From Trebonia sp963771985 (GTDB lineage Bacteria > Actinomycetota > Actinomycetes > Streptosporangiales > Streptosporangiaceae): 64,000 nucleotides of DNA. This document shows positions 45,273-57,656 of this stretch, piece by piece (position 1 is the stretch's first letter; each line of letters opens with the position of its first letter). A program made the position numbers and the translations under genes. The notes beneath the pieces were generated by a model that saw only the letters and a list, made by a program, of their open reading frames with translations, did not search any database and was not told the DNA's origin. Location: positions 496,001-560,000 of the forward strand of contig CAVYVO010000032.1 of NCBI GenBank assembly GCA_963771985.1. The letters are read 5' to 3'.

Positions 45273-47998
45273 ATGGGTGCTGAACGGGATCGGGTAGCTG
45301 GGTTCGGGCGGCTGGAGGACGGGCTGCGCACACCAGGCACGGACTGGTACCGGTGGGGACCGTACGTGAGCGAGCGGCAGTGGGGCACGGTCCGGGAGGA
45401 CTACAGCGCCGACGGCAACGCCTGGGATTACCTGCCGCACGACCAAGCCCGGTCCCGGGCCTACCGGTGGGGTGAGGACGGCCTGGCCGGGTTCTGCGAT
45501 ATCGAGCAGCGGCTGTGCCTTTCCCTGGCGCTGTGGAACGGGCGGGACCCGATCCTCAAGGAGCGCGCGTTCGGGCTGACCGGCCCGCAGGGCAACCACG
45601 GCGAGGACGTCAAAGAGTACTGGTGGTACCTGGACGCGCTGCCCAGCCACGCCTGGAACCGGTGGCGCTACCACTATCCTCAGGCCGCGTACCCCTATCA
45701 GGACCTGATCGATGTCAACGCCGGCCGAAGCCGGTACCAGCCCGAGTACGAGCTGCTGGATACCGGCGCGTTCAACGACGACCGGTACTGGATCACCGAG
45801 GTGCACTACGCCAAGGCCAGCCCGGATGACCTGCTGATGGCCATCCAGGTCACCAACGCCGGCCCGGAGGCCGAAACCATCCATGTGCTGCCCACCGCCT
45901 GGTTCCGCAACACCTGGTCCTGGGGGGACACCGATGAGCCCAAGCCGGCGCTGCGGGCCTCCGGGGACCGGTCAGTCGCTATCGACCACCCGTTCCTTGG
46001 CACCCTGGAACTCATCGCCGCGGCTGGTCCGGACGGCACTAGCCCGCAGCTGCTGTTCTGCGAGAACGAGACCAACCTGGCCGGGCTGTACGGCGCCGAA
46101 CCGGTCACGCCCTATCCCAAGGACGGCATCAACGACCACGTGATCCACGGCGCGGCCACGGTCAACCCGGTCGCCGCCGGGACCAAATGCGCGTTCTGGT
46201 ACCAGGTCACGGTGCAGCCCGGGCAGACCGCCGAGCTGCGGCTGCGGCTGCGGCCCGCCGCCGGCGGGTCGGGTACATCCGCAGCCAAGGCGGCGACCGC
46301 GCTCGGCAAGGACTTCGATCAGGTGATGGCCAAGCGCAAGGCTGAGGCTGATGAGTTCTACGCCGAGCTGACGCCGGCCGGCGCGAGCGCGGACGAGGCG
46401 CTGGTGCTGCGGCAGGCGTCGGCGGGCATGCTGTGGAGCAAGCAGCTGTTCTACTACGACGTGGCCCGCTGGCTGGACGGCGACCCGACCCAGCCCGTTC
46501 CGCCCGCCGCCCGCAAGAACGCGCGGAACTCCAAGTGGCGGAACTTCGACGGGTTCGACATCATCTCGATGCCGGACAAGTGGGAGTATCCCTGGTTCGC
46601 CGCATGGGACCTGGCCTTCCACACGGTCACCCTGGCCCACCTGGACCCGGCGTTCGCCAAGTACCAGCTGATCTTGATCTGCCGGGAGTGGTTCCAGCAC
46701 CCGCAGGGGGCGCTGCCGGCGTATGAGTGGGACTTCGGCGATGTCAATCCGCCGGTGCACGCCTGGGCCGCGCTGCAGGTCTTCGCCATCGACGGCGGCC
46801 GCGACCTCGGCTTCCTGTCCCGGGTGTTCGACAAGCTGCTGGTCAACTTCACCTGGTGGGTCAACCGGGAGGACAACAACGACAACAGCGTGTTCGAGGG
46901 CGGCTTCCTCGGGCTGGACAACATCGGCCCGATCGACCGCTCCCACCTGCCCGCCGGGTACATCCTGGAGCAGTCCGACGCCACCGGCTGGATGGGCTCC
47001 TACGCGCTGGCAATGCTCGCCATCGCGGGCGTCCTGGGCTGGTCCGGCCAGCGCCAGGGGCAGGATCTGGGCCTGAAGTTCCTGGAGCATTTCGCGGGCA
47101 TCCGCACGGCGCTGGACCAGCAGGGCCTGTGGGACGACGCCGACGGGCTGTTCTACGACCGGCTGGTCACCCCGTCGGGCTACAGTGTCCCGGTCAAGAC
47201 CCGGTTGATGGTCGGGATCATCCCGGCGCTGGCCGCCGCGGTCATCGACGGCGGCATGCTGCACAACGCGCTGGCCATGAACAAGACCTTCATGCGGTTC
47301 CTGCAGAAGGAGGTCGGGGATGTGCAGAAGCTGGCCGAGCACCCGCAGCTGCGCGGCGAGGGGGCCGGGCAGCGGATGCTGCTGTCAGTGGCCCGGCCCG
47401 CCCAGCTGGAGCGGCTGTTCGCCAAGCTGTTCGACGAGAGCGAGTTCCTGTCCCCGCACGGGCTGCGCGCGCTGTCGGCCTACCACCGCGACCATCCCTA
47501 CCAGTTCGACGCCGAGGGCTACCAGTCCTCCATCGACTACGAGCCGGCCGAGTCGACCACCTCCATGTTCGGCGGCAACTCCAACTGGCGCGGCCCGATC
47601 TGGATGCCGGTCAACTACCTCGTGGTCGAATCACTGGAGCGCTACCACCGGTTCTACGGCAGTGATTTCGAGATCGAGTACCCGACCGGCTCGGGGAAGC
47701 GGCTCACCCTGGACCTGATCGTCGCCGACCTGCAGGACCGGCTGATCTCGCTGTTCACCCGGGACGCTAACGGACGGCGGGCCTGCTTCGGCGGGACCGA
47801 GAAGATGCAGACCGATCCGGCCTGGAAGGACAACCTGATCTTCAGCGAGTACTTCCACGGCGACAACGGCGCCGCGATCGGCGCCTTCCACCAGACCGGG
47901 TGGACCGGCCTGATCGCTGATGTGATCCTGCGCCGGCACGGCGCGGTCGAGGCACTCGGAGACGTCCTGCGTGACATAGCAGCAAAGGGGACCCAGCA

Positions 47999-48002
<4 letters not shown>
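45273..48002 (+). CDS. GH63-like (MGH1-type) glucosidase
   Basis: This 909-aa protein starts at ATG 45273 after AGGGGGCC. It matches the large bacterial glucosidase family with an (alpha/alpha)6 barrel: LPHDQARSRAYRWGEDGLAGFCD at the N-terminus, NARNSKWRNFDGFDIISMPDKWEYPWFAAWDLAFH mid-protein and STTSMFGGNSNWRGPIWMPVNYLVVESLERYHRFYG near the C-terminus. The Asp of AAWDLAFH and an acidic residue of the later barrel helices are the likely catalytic pair. It removes terminal glucose from an alpha-glucan, glycoside or osmolyte. It overlaps glgX copy 2 by ATGA, so both act in one pathway. Confidence 0.88.
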
Positions 48003-50194
<2,192 letters not shown>

Positions 50195-50202
50195 CCGCGC
50201 CG

Positions 50203-50766
50203 TTAGTCGCCTGCTGGCTGCCGCTGGCGGCCCTGCTTGACCGCGCCCACGATGACCTTGACCGCGAGCCCGACGGTGACCAGATCGGCGATCATCTGCC
50301 CGGTGACCACCAGCCGCGCCGCCTCGGTCTTGGCGGTGATATCGCCGAACCCGACCGTGGAGAACACGGTGACGGTGAAGTACAGCGCGTCGGTGCGCGT
50401 CAGCGGCTCGCTGAAGTTGCCGGCGGAAATCGTGGCCAGGACGACATAGGTGCTGGCGAACAGCAGCAGGAACAGCGGAATGCTGGTGGCGAGGGCCTCG
50501 ACCCCCCGCAGGCCCGGGAACCGTGACCGGAGGATCCAGCGGACCTGGAAGATAACCAGTGCGATGAGCAACACCAGCCCGGTTACCAGCATCGTGACGG
50601 CGGCCCAGGTCGAGGAGCGGTCCAAGGGCAGCAGATAGTAGATGGCCACCAGCGCGGCGGTGGATCCCACCGCCCGCAGCACAGCCCACACGATGATGCG
50701 GCGCGGGGGTCTGGCCTCTGGCCGGGCGGCAGGTTCCGCGTCCGCGTGGTCTCCTTTCCGGCTCAC
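50203..50766 (-). CDS. Ion_trans_2 family potassium channel, 4 TM
   Basis: This protein is about 187 aa. GTG 50766 overlaps the stop of the upstream gene (GTGA). Four hydrophobic helices are visible, and the pore loop between the last two carries the selectivity filter TVTVFSTVGFGDITAKT. There is no RCK or other regulatory domain, so gating is unknown. It forms a coupled unit with the 4-TM protein and the DUF1269 gene upstream, and is convergent with glgX. Confidence 0.9.
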   Translation of the reverse strand: MSRKGDHADAEPAARPEARPPRRIIVWAVLRAVGSTAALVAIYYLLPLDRSSTWAAVTMLVTGLVLLIALVIFQVRWILRSRFPGLRGVEALATSIPLFLLLFASTYVVLATISAGNFSEPLTRTDALYFTVTVFSTVGFGDITAKTEAARLVVTGQMIADLVTVGLAVKVIVGAVKQGRQRQPAGD

Positions 50767-51239
50767 TCTTCCGGCGGAAGTTCTATCGGGGCGGAGGGCT
50801 GCGCAGGGACCAGTTCGCGTACGCGCCGGCCCACCCGGTGCGCCACGTAGAGGGAGAACGCCGCGGCCGGCAGTTCGACGGCCAGCGCCAGGATCAGCGC
50901 CTGGACGGCGTTTGCCGCGCTCGCCGAGGTGGTGACGTCGAACCACGCATCGGCCACCAGCAAGGCGGCCACCACCGTGGCCGGGTACACCACCCTGGCA
51001 TCCAGCCGGAACGCCATGTGGGCGGTCAGGTAGATGGCCAGCACCTCGATCAGGTCAAAGCCGGTCCAGGTGAGACGGTAATGGTGCTCGAGATTTTCTT
51101 TCGGAAGGCTCAGTGCCAGGAAGACGGTCCACACGATGAGCCCGACGGCGACAATCAGGTAGACCCATGCCAGACGCCGGGCCCGCCGCCGCACCACTAG
51201 CGGGATGTCCCGGGCACCGGCGCTGACCGCGCCTGGCAC
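50763..51239 (-). CDS. Uncharacterised 4-TM membrane protein
   Basis: I start this 158-aa protein at GTG 51239, which has AAGGAGA upstream and lies directly after the DUF1269 stop. Residues contain four helices (RLAWVYLIVAVGLIVWTVFLAL, then a FDLIEVLAIYLTAHMAFRLDARVVYPATVVAALLVADAWFDV block) and a cytoplasmic tail (VGRRVRELVPAQPSAPIELPPEE). Similar small proteins occur next to ion channels and stress genes in actinomycetes. Function unknown. Confidence 0.75.
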   Translation of the reverse strand: MPGAVSAGARDIPLVVRRRARRLAWVYLIVAVGLIVWTVFLALSLPKENLEHHYRLTWTGFDLIEVLAIYLTAHMAFRLDARVVYPATVVAALLVADAWFDVTTSASAANAVQALILALAVELPAAAFSLYVAHRVGRRVRELVPAQPSAPIELPPEE

Positions 51240-51241
51240 GA

Positions 51242-51748
51242 TTACATCTCCTTGACAGTTGCTTGCAAGGTCTTGTCGATGTCTTTCGGGTCCACGTCGA
51301 ACTCTTGGGCGGTCTGCTTTTCCGCCCTGGTCACGGCGTGCTTGATCGCGTCTTCGACCTTGCTCTCCCCGACTATGACGAGCCCCGCCTGGCCCGGGGC
51401 GATGAAGTCGCCGAGCTGTTTCGCCTCTGAGCGCGACATCCCCTTGGCCAAGTGCCCGCTGACAGCGCCGACCACACCGCCGACCGCGGCCGCGCCGAGG
51501 ACCGACGGAGGGAAGATGACCCCGACCGCCGCCCCCGCGGCAACGCCCCACCAGGCACCATGGCGGGTGGCCGTCTCGTCCTTGTTCTCGTGCACCTTGC
51601 CTTTGGCGTCCTTGGTGACGACAGCCGCGTCGTAGGAACCGACCAGGCCCGCGGCGTGCGCGTCCTTGACGACCTGGTAGTCCTCCCGTGCTGTTGCCTC
51701 ATCTGGATACGTTGCCACCAGCACGAATGTGCCGCCGGATCCGGACAT
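51242..51748 (-). CDS. DUF1269 stress-associated membrane protein (copy 1)
   Basis: This 168-aa protein starts at ATG 51748 after GGAGGTCGG. It opens FVLVATYPDEATAREDYQVVKD and continues SYDAAVVTKDAKGKVHENKDETATRHGAWWG, then a Gly/Ala-rich membrane hairpin (VAAGAAVGVIFPPSVLGAAAVGGVVGAVSGHL) and AGLVIVGES. This is the DUF1269 family, common in dormancy and stress islands. Its paralogue lies at 60397-60906 with the same blocks. It heads an operon with the 4-TM protein and the K+ channel. Confidence 0.9.
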   Translation of the reverse strand: MSGSGGTFVLVATYPDEATAREDYQVVKDAHAAGLVGSYDAAVVTKDAKGKVHENKDETATRHGAWWGVAAGAAVGVIFPPSVLGAAAVGGVVGAVSGHLAKGMSRSEAKQLGDFIAPGQAGLVIVGESKVEDAIKHAVTRAEKQTAQEFDVDPKDIDKTLQATVKEM

Positions 51749-52223
51749 GCCGACCTCCTCGTTCCGCTGGCGTGACGCGCCAGCCGGTCAGTGAGCGCAT
51801 ATCGGCCGTCAGCCGGCCGCTGCATAGTCTCAGCCTGTCAGCCGCTGACCTGCGCGGTCGCCACCCCACCGGGGTGAAAATCTGTCGTCATCCCTCGCCT
51901 TCGATAAGTTGGGATACCGCCTCGATCAGGGCGAGATGAGTGAACGCTTGGGAAAGTTCCCGAGATGCTCATCTGAGTCCCGCCGGCGAAAGTGGTGACC
52001 CTAGCCAGGGTAGCCACGGCCGCGACGCCGCAGGTAATATCGCCGCCAGGTGGTTACCCGCAACCAACCTGCACCTGGCCAGTGCGAGTGCAGGGACCGC
52101 GTCGCTCCGGACCCCGGCGGCACGGCCAGTTATGGCCGGATCGGCTTCAGGTCTTAGCGATGCTCCAGACGACATCCGCAGGCCGCGCAGCGGCGGCACT
52201 TCTCTCCTTCGGGGCGTCCCGGG
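51749..52223. other. 475-bp divergent region, no clear gene
   Basis: It lies between the DUF1269 operon and the STAS fragment. A stem with AGATGAG/CTCATCT outside and GGGAA/TTCCC inside is at 51934-51974. ORFs here lack homology. Confidence 0.45.
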
Positions 52224-52422
52224 TATGGCCGGGCTGTCGTCATGGGTGACGACCGCCTACCCGGTGCAGCGCGCCGGACGGCAGGTGATCGTGACACTGC
52301 CCGAACACATCGACGTGTCGAATACCGGGCAGATCCGCGAGGAGCTGCTATCCCTCATCCGCGGCGCGGCGACACTGATCGCGGACATGACCGCGAGGGT
52401 GAATCGGGGGGCCGTCGGGTGA
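52224..52422 (+). pseudogene. STAS-domain (anti-sigma antagonist) remnant
   Basis: ATG 52224 gives VTTAYPVQRAGRQVIVTLPEHIDVSNTGQIREELLSLI and GAATLIADMTA, the first two-thirds of an actinobacterial STAS domain. It then breaks off just before the conserved second half (expected SCDHAG...), reads RVNRGAVG and stops. The stop overlaps the luxR start (TGATG), so the junction looks like a fusion point from a deletion. Confidence 0.65.
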
Positions 52423-54869
52423 TGGGTGTGGGCGGTGTGCGTCGGCGGGTCGGCCGGCCGCGGCGTGCGGGCGGGTCGGCGTTGGACCTGGTGGCGTCGA
52501 AGATGCGCCCTCCGCTGGTGCGGCCTGGGGCTGTGTGCCGTTCGCGGCTGGTCGGGCGGCTGGCGGTGGGTGATGTGCGTCCTATCGTGTCGGTGGTCGC
52601 GCCGTCGGGTTACGGGAAGACGACGTTGCTGGCGCAGTGGGCCGAGCGCAGCGGCCGGGCCTTCGCGTGGGTGTCGGTCGATGAGGCGGACAATGACCCG
52701 AACGTCTTGCTGGCCTATGTCGCCGAAGCGCTTGATGCGGTGGAGCCGATCGACGAGCGGGTGTTCGACGCGCTTGCCTCGCCGGGAAGTTCGGTGCCCG
52801 GCTCGGTCGTGCCGAGGCTGGGGTCGGCGTTTGCGTCGATGTCCTCGCCGGTGGTGCTGGTGCTGGATGACGTGCACGTGCTGCATGACCGGCAGTGCCG
52901 GGCGGCGCTGTCGGTGCTGGCCGATCACGTGCCGGGCGGCTCGCGGCTGGCGCTGGCCGGCCGGGCCCAGCCGACGCTGCGGATCGCGCGGCTGCGCGCC
53001 GAGGGCAAGATCCTGGAAATCGGCACCGGTGACCTGTCGCTCACCGCCCAGGAGGCGTCATCGCTGCTGCGCAACGCGGGCCTGACCCTGGCTGAGGAGG
53101 ACGTGGCGGCGCTGCATCAGCGGACCGAGGGATGGCCGGCCGGGCTGTACCTGGCGGCGCTTTACCTGCGGGAGGGCGGCCCGCTGGCGAGCGCGGCGGT
53201 CTCCTTCGGCGGGGATGACCGGCTGGTGAGCGAGTACATGGAGTCGGAGTTCCTGGCGCGGATCTCCCGCCGGCAGCGGGCGTTCCTGACCCGGACCGCG
53301 GTGCTGGAGCGCATGTGCGGGCCGCTGTGCGATGCGGTGCTCGAGCTGGCCGGGTCGGCCGCGGTGCTGGCGGACCTGGAGCAGTCCAACCTGCTGCTGG
53401 TGCCGCTGGACCGGCGCGGGGAGTGGTACCGCTACCACCACCTGTTCCGCGACATGCTGCTGGCGGAACTGCACCGCGCGGAGCCCGGGCTGATGCCCGT
53501 CCTTTACCGGCGGGCCGCGCAGTGGCATGAGCGCAACGGGGCGCCCGGCGAGGCAGTGGAGTACTGGATGAAGGCCGGCGACGCGGATGCCACCGCCCGC
53601 CTGGCCGCCGCGCTGACGCTTCCCACCTTCATGCGCGGCAGGGCCGCGACGGTCGAGCGGTGGCTCGGATGGCTCGAAGACCACGGCGCCATGGAAAACC
53701 ACCCGGCGGTCGCCGTCCTGGCGGCCATGGCGCCGGCCATGATGGGCAGCCCGGCCGACGCCGGCCGACGGGCCTGGGCCGCCGAGCACGCAGCCGCCGC
53801 GAGCCTGGCGGACCGGGGCTCGCCGGCCGAGCCGCGGCTCGCGCTGCTGCGGGCGCTGCTGTGCCGGGACGGGGCGGATCAGATGCGGGCCGACGCGGAG
53901 CTCGCGGCAAAGACCATGGCCGCCGGGAGCTTCTGGCGGGCATCGGCGCTGCTGTTCCTGGGACTGGCGTACCTGATGGCCGGCGACCCGGACCGGGCCG
54001 ATGCCGTCTTCGAGGACCAGGTCGCCGAGGCCCGGGCCGCCGGGGGAACGATCGGCGCCTGCATCGCGCTCAGCGAACGGTCGCTGCTGGCGATCGCCGA
54101 CAGCGCATGGGACCCGGCCCGGCGGTACCTGTCCGAGGCCCGGGCCATGGTCCGGGAAACCGGCATCGGGGACTACCCCGCGGTCACGATCATGCACGCC
54201 GCGGCCGCGCGGATGGCGCTGCACCAATCCGACCGGCCGGGCGCCGCCGCGGAACTGACCCGGGCGCAGCGCCTGCGGCCAGCCCTGACCTACGCCGTGC
54301 CGCACCTGGCCGTCCAGGCCCGCACCGAGCTCGCCCGCGCCCACCTCGCGCTCGCCGACCTGCCAGGCGCGCGGACACTCATGCGGGAAGCCGACGAGAT
54401 CCTCCGCCGCCGCCCCGGCCTGGGCGCCCTCGCCAGGCAGGCCGCGGACCTGCGGGCAGAACTGTCCCGCGCCCGCGGCCCGGCCGCCCCGGGAGCCTCC
54501 GCCCTGACCGCTGCCGAGCTGCGCCTGCTGCCGCTGCTGTCCACCTGCCTGTCATTCCCCGAGATCGCCGCCGAGATGTTCCTGTCCCGCAACACCGTCA
54601 AATCGCAGACCAACTCGATCTACCGCAAGCTGGGAACCTCCTCACGCAGCCAGGCCGTCTCCCGGTCCCACGAACTCGGGCTCCTGCAGGCATTACCCGG
54701 GCCTTTCACCCCATCCGGGCGTTGGAACCCACCCCAGCACGGTCGAGTGACTGCACAGCAGTGGTGCGATGGGCGCGTTACTGGGAGGTCACCGGTTTGG
54801 TCTCCTCCGGTCCAGTCTTCCCTGGTTCAGTCTTCTCCGGCGTCGGCTGATGCCGCAGGCGGGGCATGA
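52422..54869 (+). CDS. MalT-type LuxR-family ATP-dependent regulator
   Basis: I start at ATG 52422, overlapping the STAS stop; the protein is about 815 aa. P-loop SVVAPSGYGKTTLLAQWAERS (about 51-71), Walker B VVLVLDDVHVLHD, a winged-helix/arm region (LHQRTEGWPAGLYLAALYLREGG), TPR-like helices and a C-terminal LuxR helix-turn-helix (LTAAELRLLPLLSTCLSFPEIAAEMFLSRNTVKSQTNSIYRKLGTSSRSQAVSRSHELGLL). The last about 60 codons (from LPGPFTPSGRWNPP) are unlikely to be conserved but are shared at DNA level with the 61.8 kb locus. It probably controls genes of this stress island. Confidence 0.9.
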   Translation: MGVGGVRRRVGRPRRAGGSALDLVASKMRPPLVRPGAVCRSRLVGRLAVGDVRPIVSVVAPSGYGKTTLLAQWAERSGRAFAWVSVDEADNDPNVLLAYVAEALDAVEPIDERVFDALASPGSSVPGSVVPRLGSAFASMSSPVVLVLDDVHVLHDRQCRAALSVLADHVPGGSRLALAGRAQPTLRIARLRAEGKILEIGTGDLSLTAQEASSLLRNAGLTLAEEDVAALHQRTEGWPAGLYLAALYLREGGPLASAAVSFGGDDRLVSEYMESEFLARISRRQRAFLTRTAVLERMCGPLCDAVLELAGSAAVLADLEQSNLLLVPLDRRGEWYRYHHLFRDMLLAELHRAEPGLMPVLYRRAAQWHERNGAPGEAVEYWMKAGDADATARLAAALTLPTFMRGRAATVERWLGWLEDHGAMENHPAVAVLAAMAPAMMGSPADAGRRAWAAEHAAAASLADRGSPAEPRLALLRALLCRDGADQMRADAELAAKTMAAGSFWRASALLFLGLAYLMAGDPDRADAVFEDQVAEARAAGGTIGACIALSERSLLAIADSAWDPARRYLSEARAMVRETGIGDYPAVTIMHAAAARMALHQSDRPGAAAELTRAQRLRPALTYAVPHLAVQARTELARAHLALADLPGARTLMREADEILRRRPGLGALARQAADLRAELSRARGPAAPGASALTAAELRLLPLLSTCLSFPEIAAEMFLSRNTVKSQTNSIYRKLGTSSRSQAVSRSHELGLLQALPGPFTPSGRWNPPQHGRVTAQQWCDGRVTGRSPVWSPPVQSSLVQSSPASADAAGGA
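54618..54742 (+). repeat. luxR 3'-end repeat, uninterrupted copy
   Basis: Sequence from about 54625 to 54742 recurs in the opposite orientation at 62190-62122 and 61836-61797. There, a MITE interrupts it at the TTA corresponding to 54693-54695. This copy is thus the empty-site reference. Confidence 0.8.
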
Positions 54870-55905
54870 TCGTCGGCTTCGCCTCGGAAGTACTCGGGTG
54901 TTCCACCACCTGCGCCGCGTACCAGCGGCTATAGGCCGCCACCAGCGGCACCGAGGACAAGCCGTGCAGGAACACGCTCAGCAAGATGGTCATCATCACC
55001 GTGGTGAGCAGCATTTGCTTGTCAGGGATGCCTTTTTCGAGCGCGATCAGCGCGAACACGATGGAGGCCAGGCCGCGAGGACCGAACCATCCCATGAACG
55101 CGACGGTCGGGAGCCGCGCCCCGGACCCCAGCATGGCGATCGCCACCGGAACCATGCGGACCAGTGTCAGGCTGAGCGCCGCATAGACGACGATCTGCCA
55201 GGTGACGTGCGGCAGCAGCATGCCGGCGGCCAGCGCCCCGAAGCCGACCCAGGTAGCGCCCGCGAGTATCCCTCCCACATCCTCGTTAAGGACGGTCACG
55301 GGCAGATCGTGGCGCCTGGAGAAATAGCCGAACGTCATCCCTCCGGTGAAGGCCGCGATGAAAGCCGCTGCCGCCCAGCCGCAGGGCGACCAGGTAGGCA
55401 AGCAGCGCCGCCACAAGGGGCAGGATCTGCCGCCATTGTCCCTCCAGCCACCCGCGATCATCCGCCACGCGGAGCAGCAGGCCCGCCAGCGTGCCGGCCC
55501 CGATGCCGGCGACGAGGCCCCAGCCGATCTGCTCCGCCATGTTGCGCACGACGGCAGCCGTGAGGTGGCCCGCCAGCACGGCCAGCGAGAGGTCGACAGC
55601 GACCAGGAAGAACGGCACGGCGAGGCCGTCGTTGAGCCCGCTTTCGACGTCCAGCGCCTGGCGCACGCGCGCCGGCACTGCCTTGTCCGAGACGACACGC
55701 TGCCCGAGCGCCGCGTCGGTCGAGCAGACCATCGTCGACAGAACGAAGGCGCTGGCCAGCGCCATGCTGGGAAAGACGAGGACGCCGGCACCCAGGCCGG
55801 CAAGTATCGTCAGCGGCAGGCCGATGAGCAGAAGCCGGCTGGGCCAGCCCAGATTCCGGCGCAGGCGCGCGAGGTCGATGCGCGTCGAGTCGCTGAATAG
55901 TCGCT
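54778..55905 (-). pseudogene. Cation:proton antiporter (CPA1/NhaP), 5'-truncated and frameshifted
   Basis: Reading leftward from about 55905, LFSDSTRIDLARLRRNLGWPSRLLLIGLPLTI leads into SMALASAFVLSTMVCSTDAALGQRVVSDKAVPARVRQALDVESGLNDGLAVPFFLVAVD, the core of Na+/H+ or K+/H+ antiporters. At about 55368 the frame shifts; removing one base of an AAA run gives GSGFIAAFTGGMTFGYF and the rest continues to 54778. The first about 60 residues of the family are missing and replaced by unrelated DNA. The frameshift could be an error, the truncation not. The gene overlaps the 3' end of the convergent luxR frame. Confidence 0.85.
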
Positions 55906-56116
55906 GGTGCCCTTCGGGACGCCGTGACGGCGTGAAAATTTCCGGTGCGTGCGGGTCTGCGGCGGGCCGGGGCTGCCGGCGCTCAGTGGCCGGGGTGGCC
56001 GGGCTTGCGCGGGTTTCAGGCCTCGCGGGGCGGCGGCGGGTGGAGGATGGTCGCGGCCGTCCGCTGACGCCGTCGTACCTTGGCGGGCCCGACCCCGTTG
56101 AATAGTCTGCGCGCCG

Positions 56117-56187
56117 GGAGCTGCTCTTGAGGGCTGTGAACTGGTGCTTCGAGCCCGCGGATCAGATTTCCGCTTGCCCCCAGCTCC
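56117..56187 (+). ncRNA. Candidate IS110 bridge RNA core
   Basis: GGAGCTG (56117-56123) pairs with CAGCTCC (56181-56187). Inside are two stem-loops: GGGCT/AGCCC (56131-56135 and 56152-56156) with a 16-base loop, and GCGG/CCGC (56157-56160 and 56170-56173) with a 9-base loop. IS110-group elements encode a bridge RNA with target- and donor-binding loops directly upstream of the transposase; this fold and position fit. No pairing to flanks was verified. Confidence 0.4.
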
Positions 56188-56235
56188 TGCGGGCGGCCGC
56201 GACCGTTAACCGCGCGCTCATCGTAGGAGATCACG

Positions 56236-57538
56236 ATGGAGGAAGTCGAGGACGAGCCGCTGTTCTGCGAGCGGGTCGCCGGGATCGGCATCGGCAAGAA
56301 GATGATCATGGTCACGGTCCGGGTGCCGAGCGAGGCCCGCAAGGGCGGCCGGCAGCAGGAGACCCGGGAGTTCGGCACCACCAGGAGGGAGCTGCTGGCG
56401 CTGGCGGACTGGCTGCGCTGCTGGCAGGTGGAGCGGGCGGGGATGGAGTCCACGTCTGATTACTGGAAGCCGGTGTACTTCCTGCTGGAGCGGGAGGGCT
56501 TGGACTGCACCCTGTACCAGGCATCGCAGGTCAAGGCGCTGCCCGGGCGGCCGAAGACCGACAAGCTGGACTCCGTTCTGGCTGGCGAGGATCACCGAGC
56601 GGGGATCGCTGGCCGGCAGCTTCGTGCCGCCGGAGGAGATCCGCCGGCTGCGCACCCATACCCGCTACCGGCGCAAGCTGGTCCAGATGCGCACCGCGCA
56701 GAAAGAGCGCTGCGAGAAGCTGCTGGAGGACGCGCACCTGAAGCTGTCGTCGGTGATCAGCGACATCCACGGGGTGTCCGGCCGGGACATGCTCGGCGCG
56801 ATCGCGGCCGGCGAGCGCGACCCGAAGGTGCTGGCGGACAAGGCACGGGGCGTGATGCGCGGCAAGATCGAGAAGCTGGAAGAGGCCCTGGACTGCTCGT
56901 TCTTCACCGGGGAGCACGCTTTCATCCTGCAGATGATGCTGGACAGCATCGACCAGCTCACCGCCCAGGTCACGGTCCTGGACGAGAAGATCGCACAGAT
57001 GTGCAAGCCGTACGAACGGCAGATCGAGCAGCTGGACGGCATCCCCGGCTTCGGGATCACCACCGCCCAGGACCTCATCGCCGAGATCGGCGTGAACATG
57101 AGCGTCTTCCCGACGGCGGGGCACCTGGCGTCCTGGGCGAGGCAGGCTCCCCGGGTGACGGAATCAGCGGGCAAGCGGAAGGGCAAGAACGCCACCGGCC
57201 GCGGCAACCCCTGCATCGGCGGCGCGCTCGGCGAGGCCTCGATCAGCGTCGGCCGGACCCAGACCTTCCTCGGCGCCAAGTACCGGCGCCTGTGCACCCA
57301 CATGCCGAAAAAGAAAGCCCAGGGCGCGATCATGCGGACCCAGCTCGTCACCGCCCACGCCCTCCTGTCCGACCCCGAAGCCGAGTACGAGGACCTCGGA
57401 CCCGGCTACTACGAACGGAAAGCAGGCACCCGCCGCCGCGCCCGCAGCCACGTCCGCGGCCTGGAACGCCTCGGCTACAAAGTCACCATCGAGGCCATCG
57501 ACCCCGGCACCGGCGAACTCACAGCCACAGCCGGCTAA
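56236..57538 (+). pseudogene. IS110-family transposase, one frameshift
   Basis: ATG 56236 opens the DEDD RuvC-like domain (FCERVAGIGIGKKMIMVTVRV, VERAGMESTSDYWKPVYFLLEREGLDCTLYQASQVKALPGRPKTDKLDS). At about 56575 the frame shifts; dropping one T gives WLARITERGSLAGSFVPPEEIRRLRTHTRYRRKLVQMR and then the Transposase_20 domain (IEQLDGIPGFGITTAQDLIAEIG, then the serine-bearing PRVTESAGKRKGKNATGRGNPCIGGAL). The protein ends at TAA 57536-57538, about 433 aa after correction. Whether it is active depends on whether the shift is real. Confidence 0.9.
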
Positions 57539-57620
57539 CCGCACACGGCGCCCAGCCGGCGCTCCGCGCCGGAAGCCGACGGCACAAACCGCCGCCGGCT
57601 CTAAAGACATGCCCGGCTGA

Positions 57621-57656
57621 GGTCCAATTTTCGGATCAGGTCCAATTTTCGGATCA
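57621..57656. repeat. 18-bp perfect tandem duplication
   Basis: GGTCCAATTTTCGGATCA occurs twice in direct tandem at the junction of the IS110 downstream region and the SulP remnant. It is AT-rich compared with its surroundings. Confidence 0.85.

Larger units (their letters stand above)
56108..57656 (+). mobile_element. IS110-family insertion sequence
   Basis: An IS110 transposase gene with about 130 bp of upstream and 120 bp of downstream non-coding DNA sits between two gene remnants. The right side abuts a truncated SulP gene. IS110 elements lack inverted repeats and usually make no target duplication, so the ends given are approximate. The 55906-56107 stretch to the left holds no recognisable gene. 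Confidence 0.7.

Noticed and set aside
54746..54869. C-terminal extension of the MalT-type regulator as a functional domain
   Set aside because: It is low-complexity, follows the normal LuxR end and overlaps the antiporter remnant; it is probably read-through of repeat DNA.
55894..56107. TGAATAGTC repeated at 55894-55902 and 56099-56107 as possible IS110 boundary duplication
   Set aside because: Only 9 bp, not found at the right end of the element, and IS110 elements usually make no such duplication.
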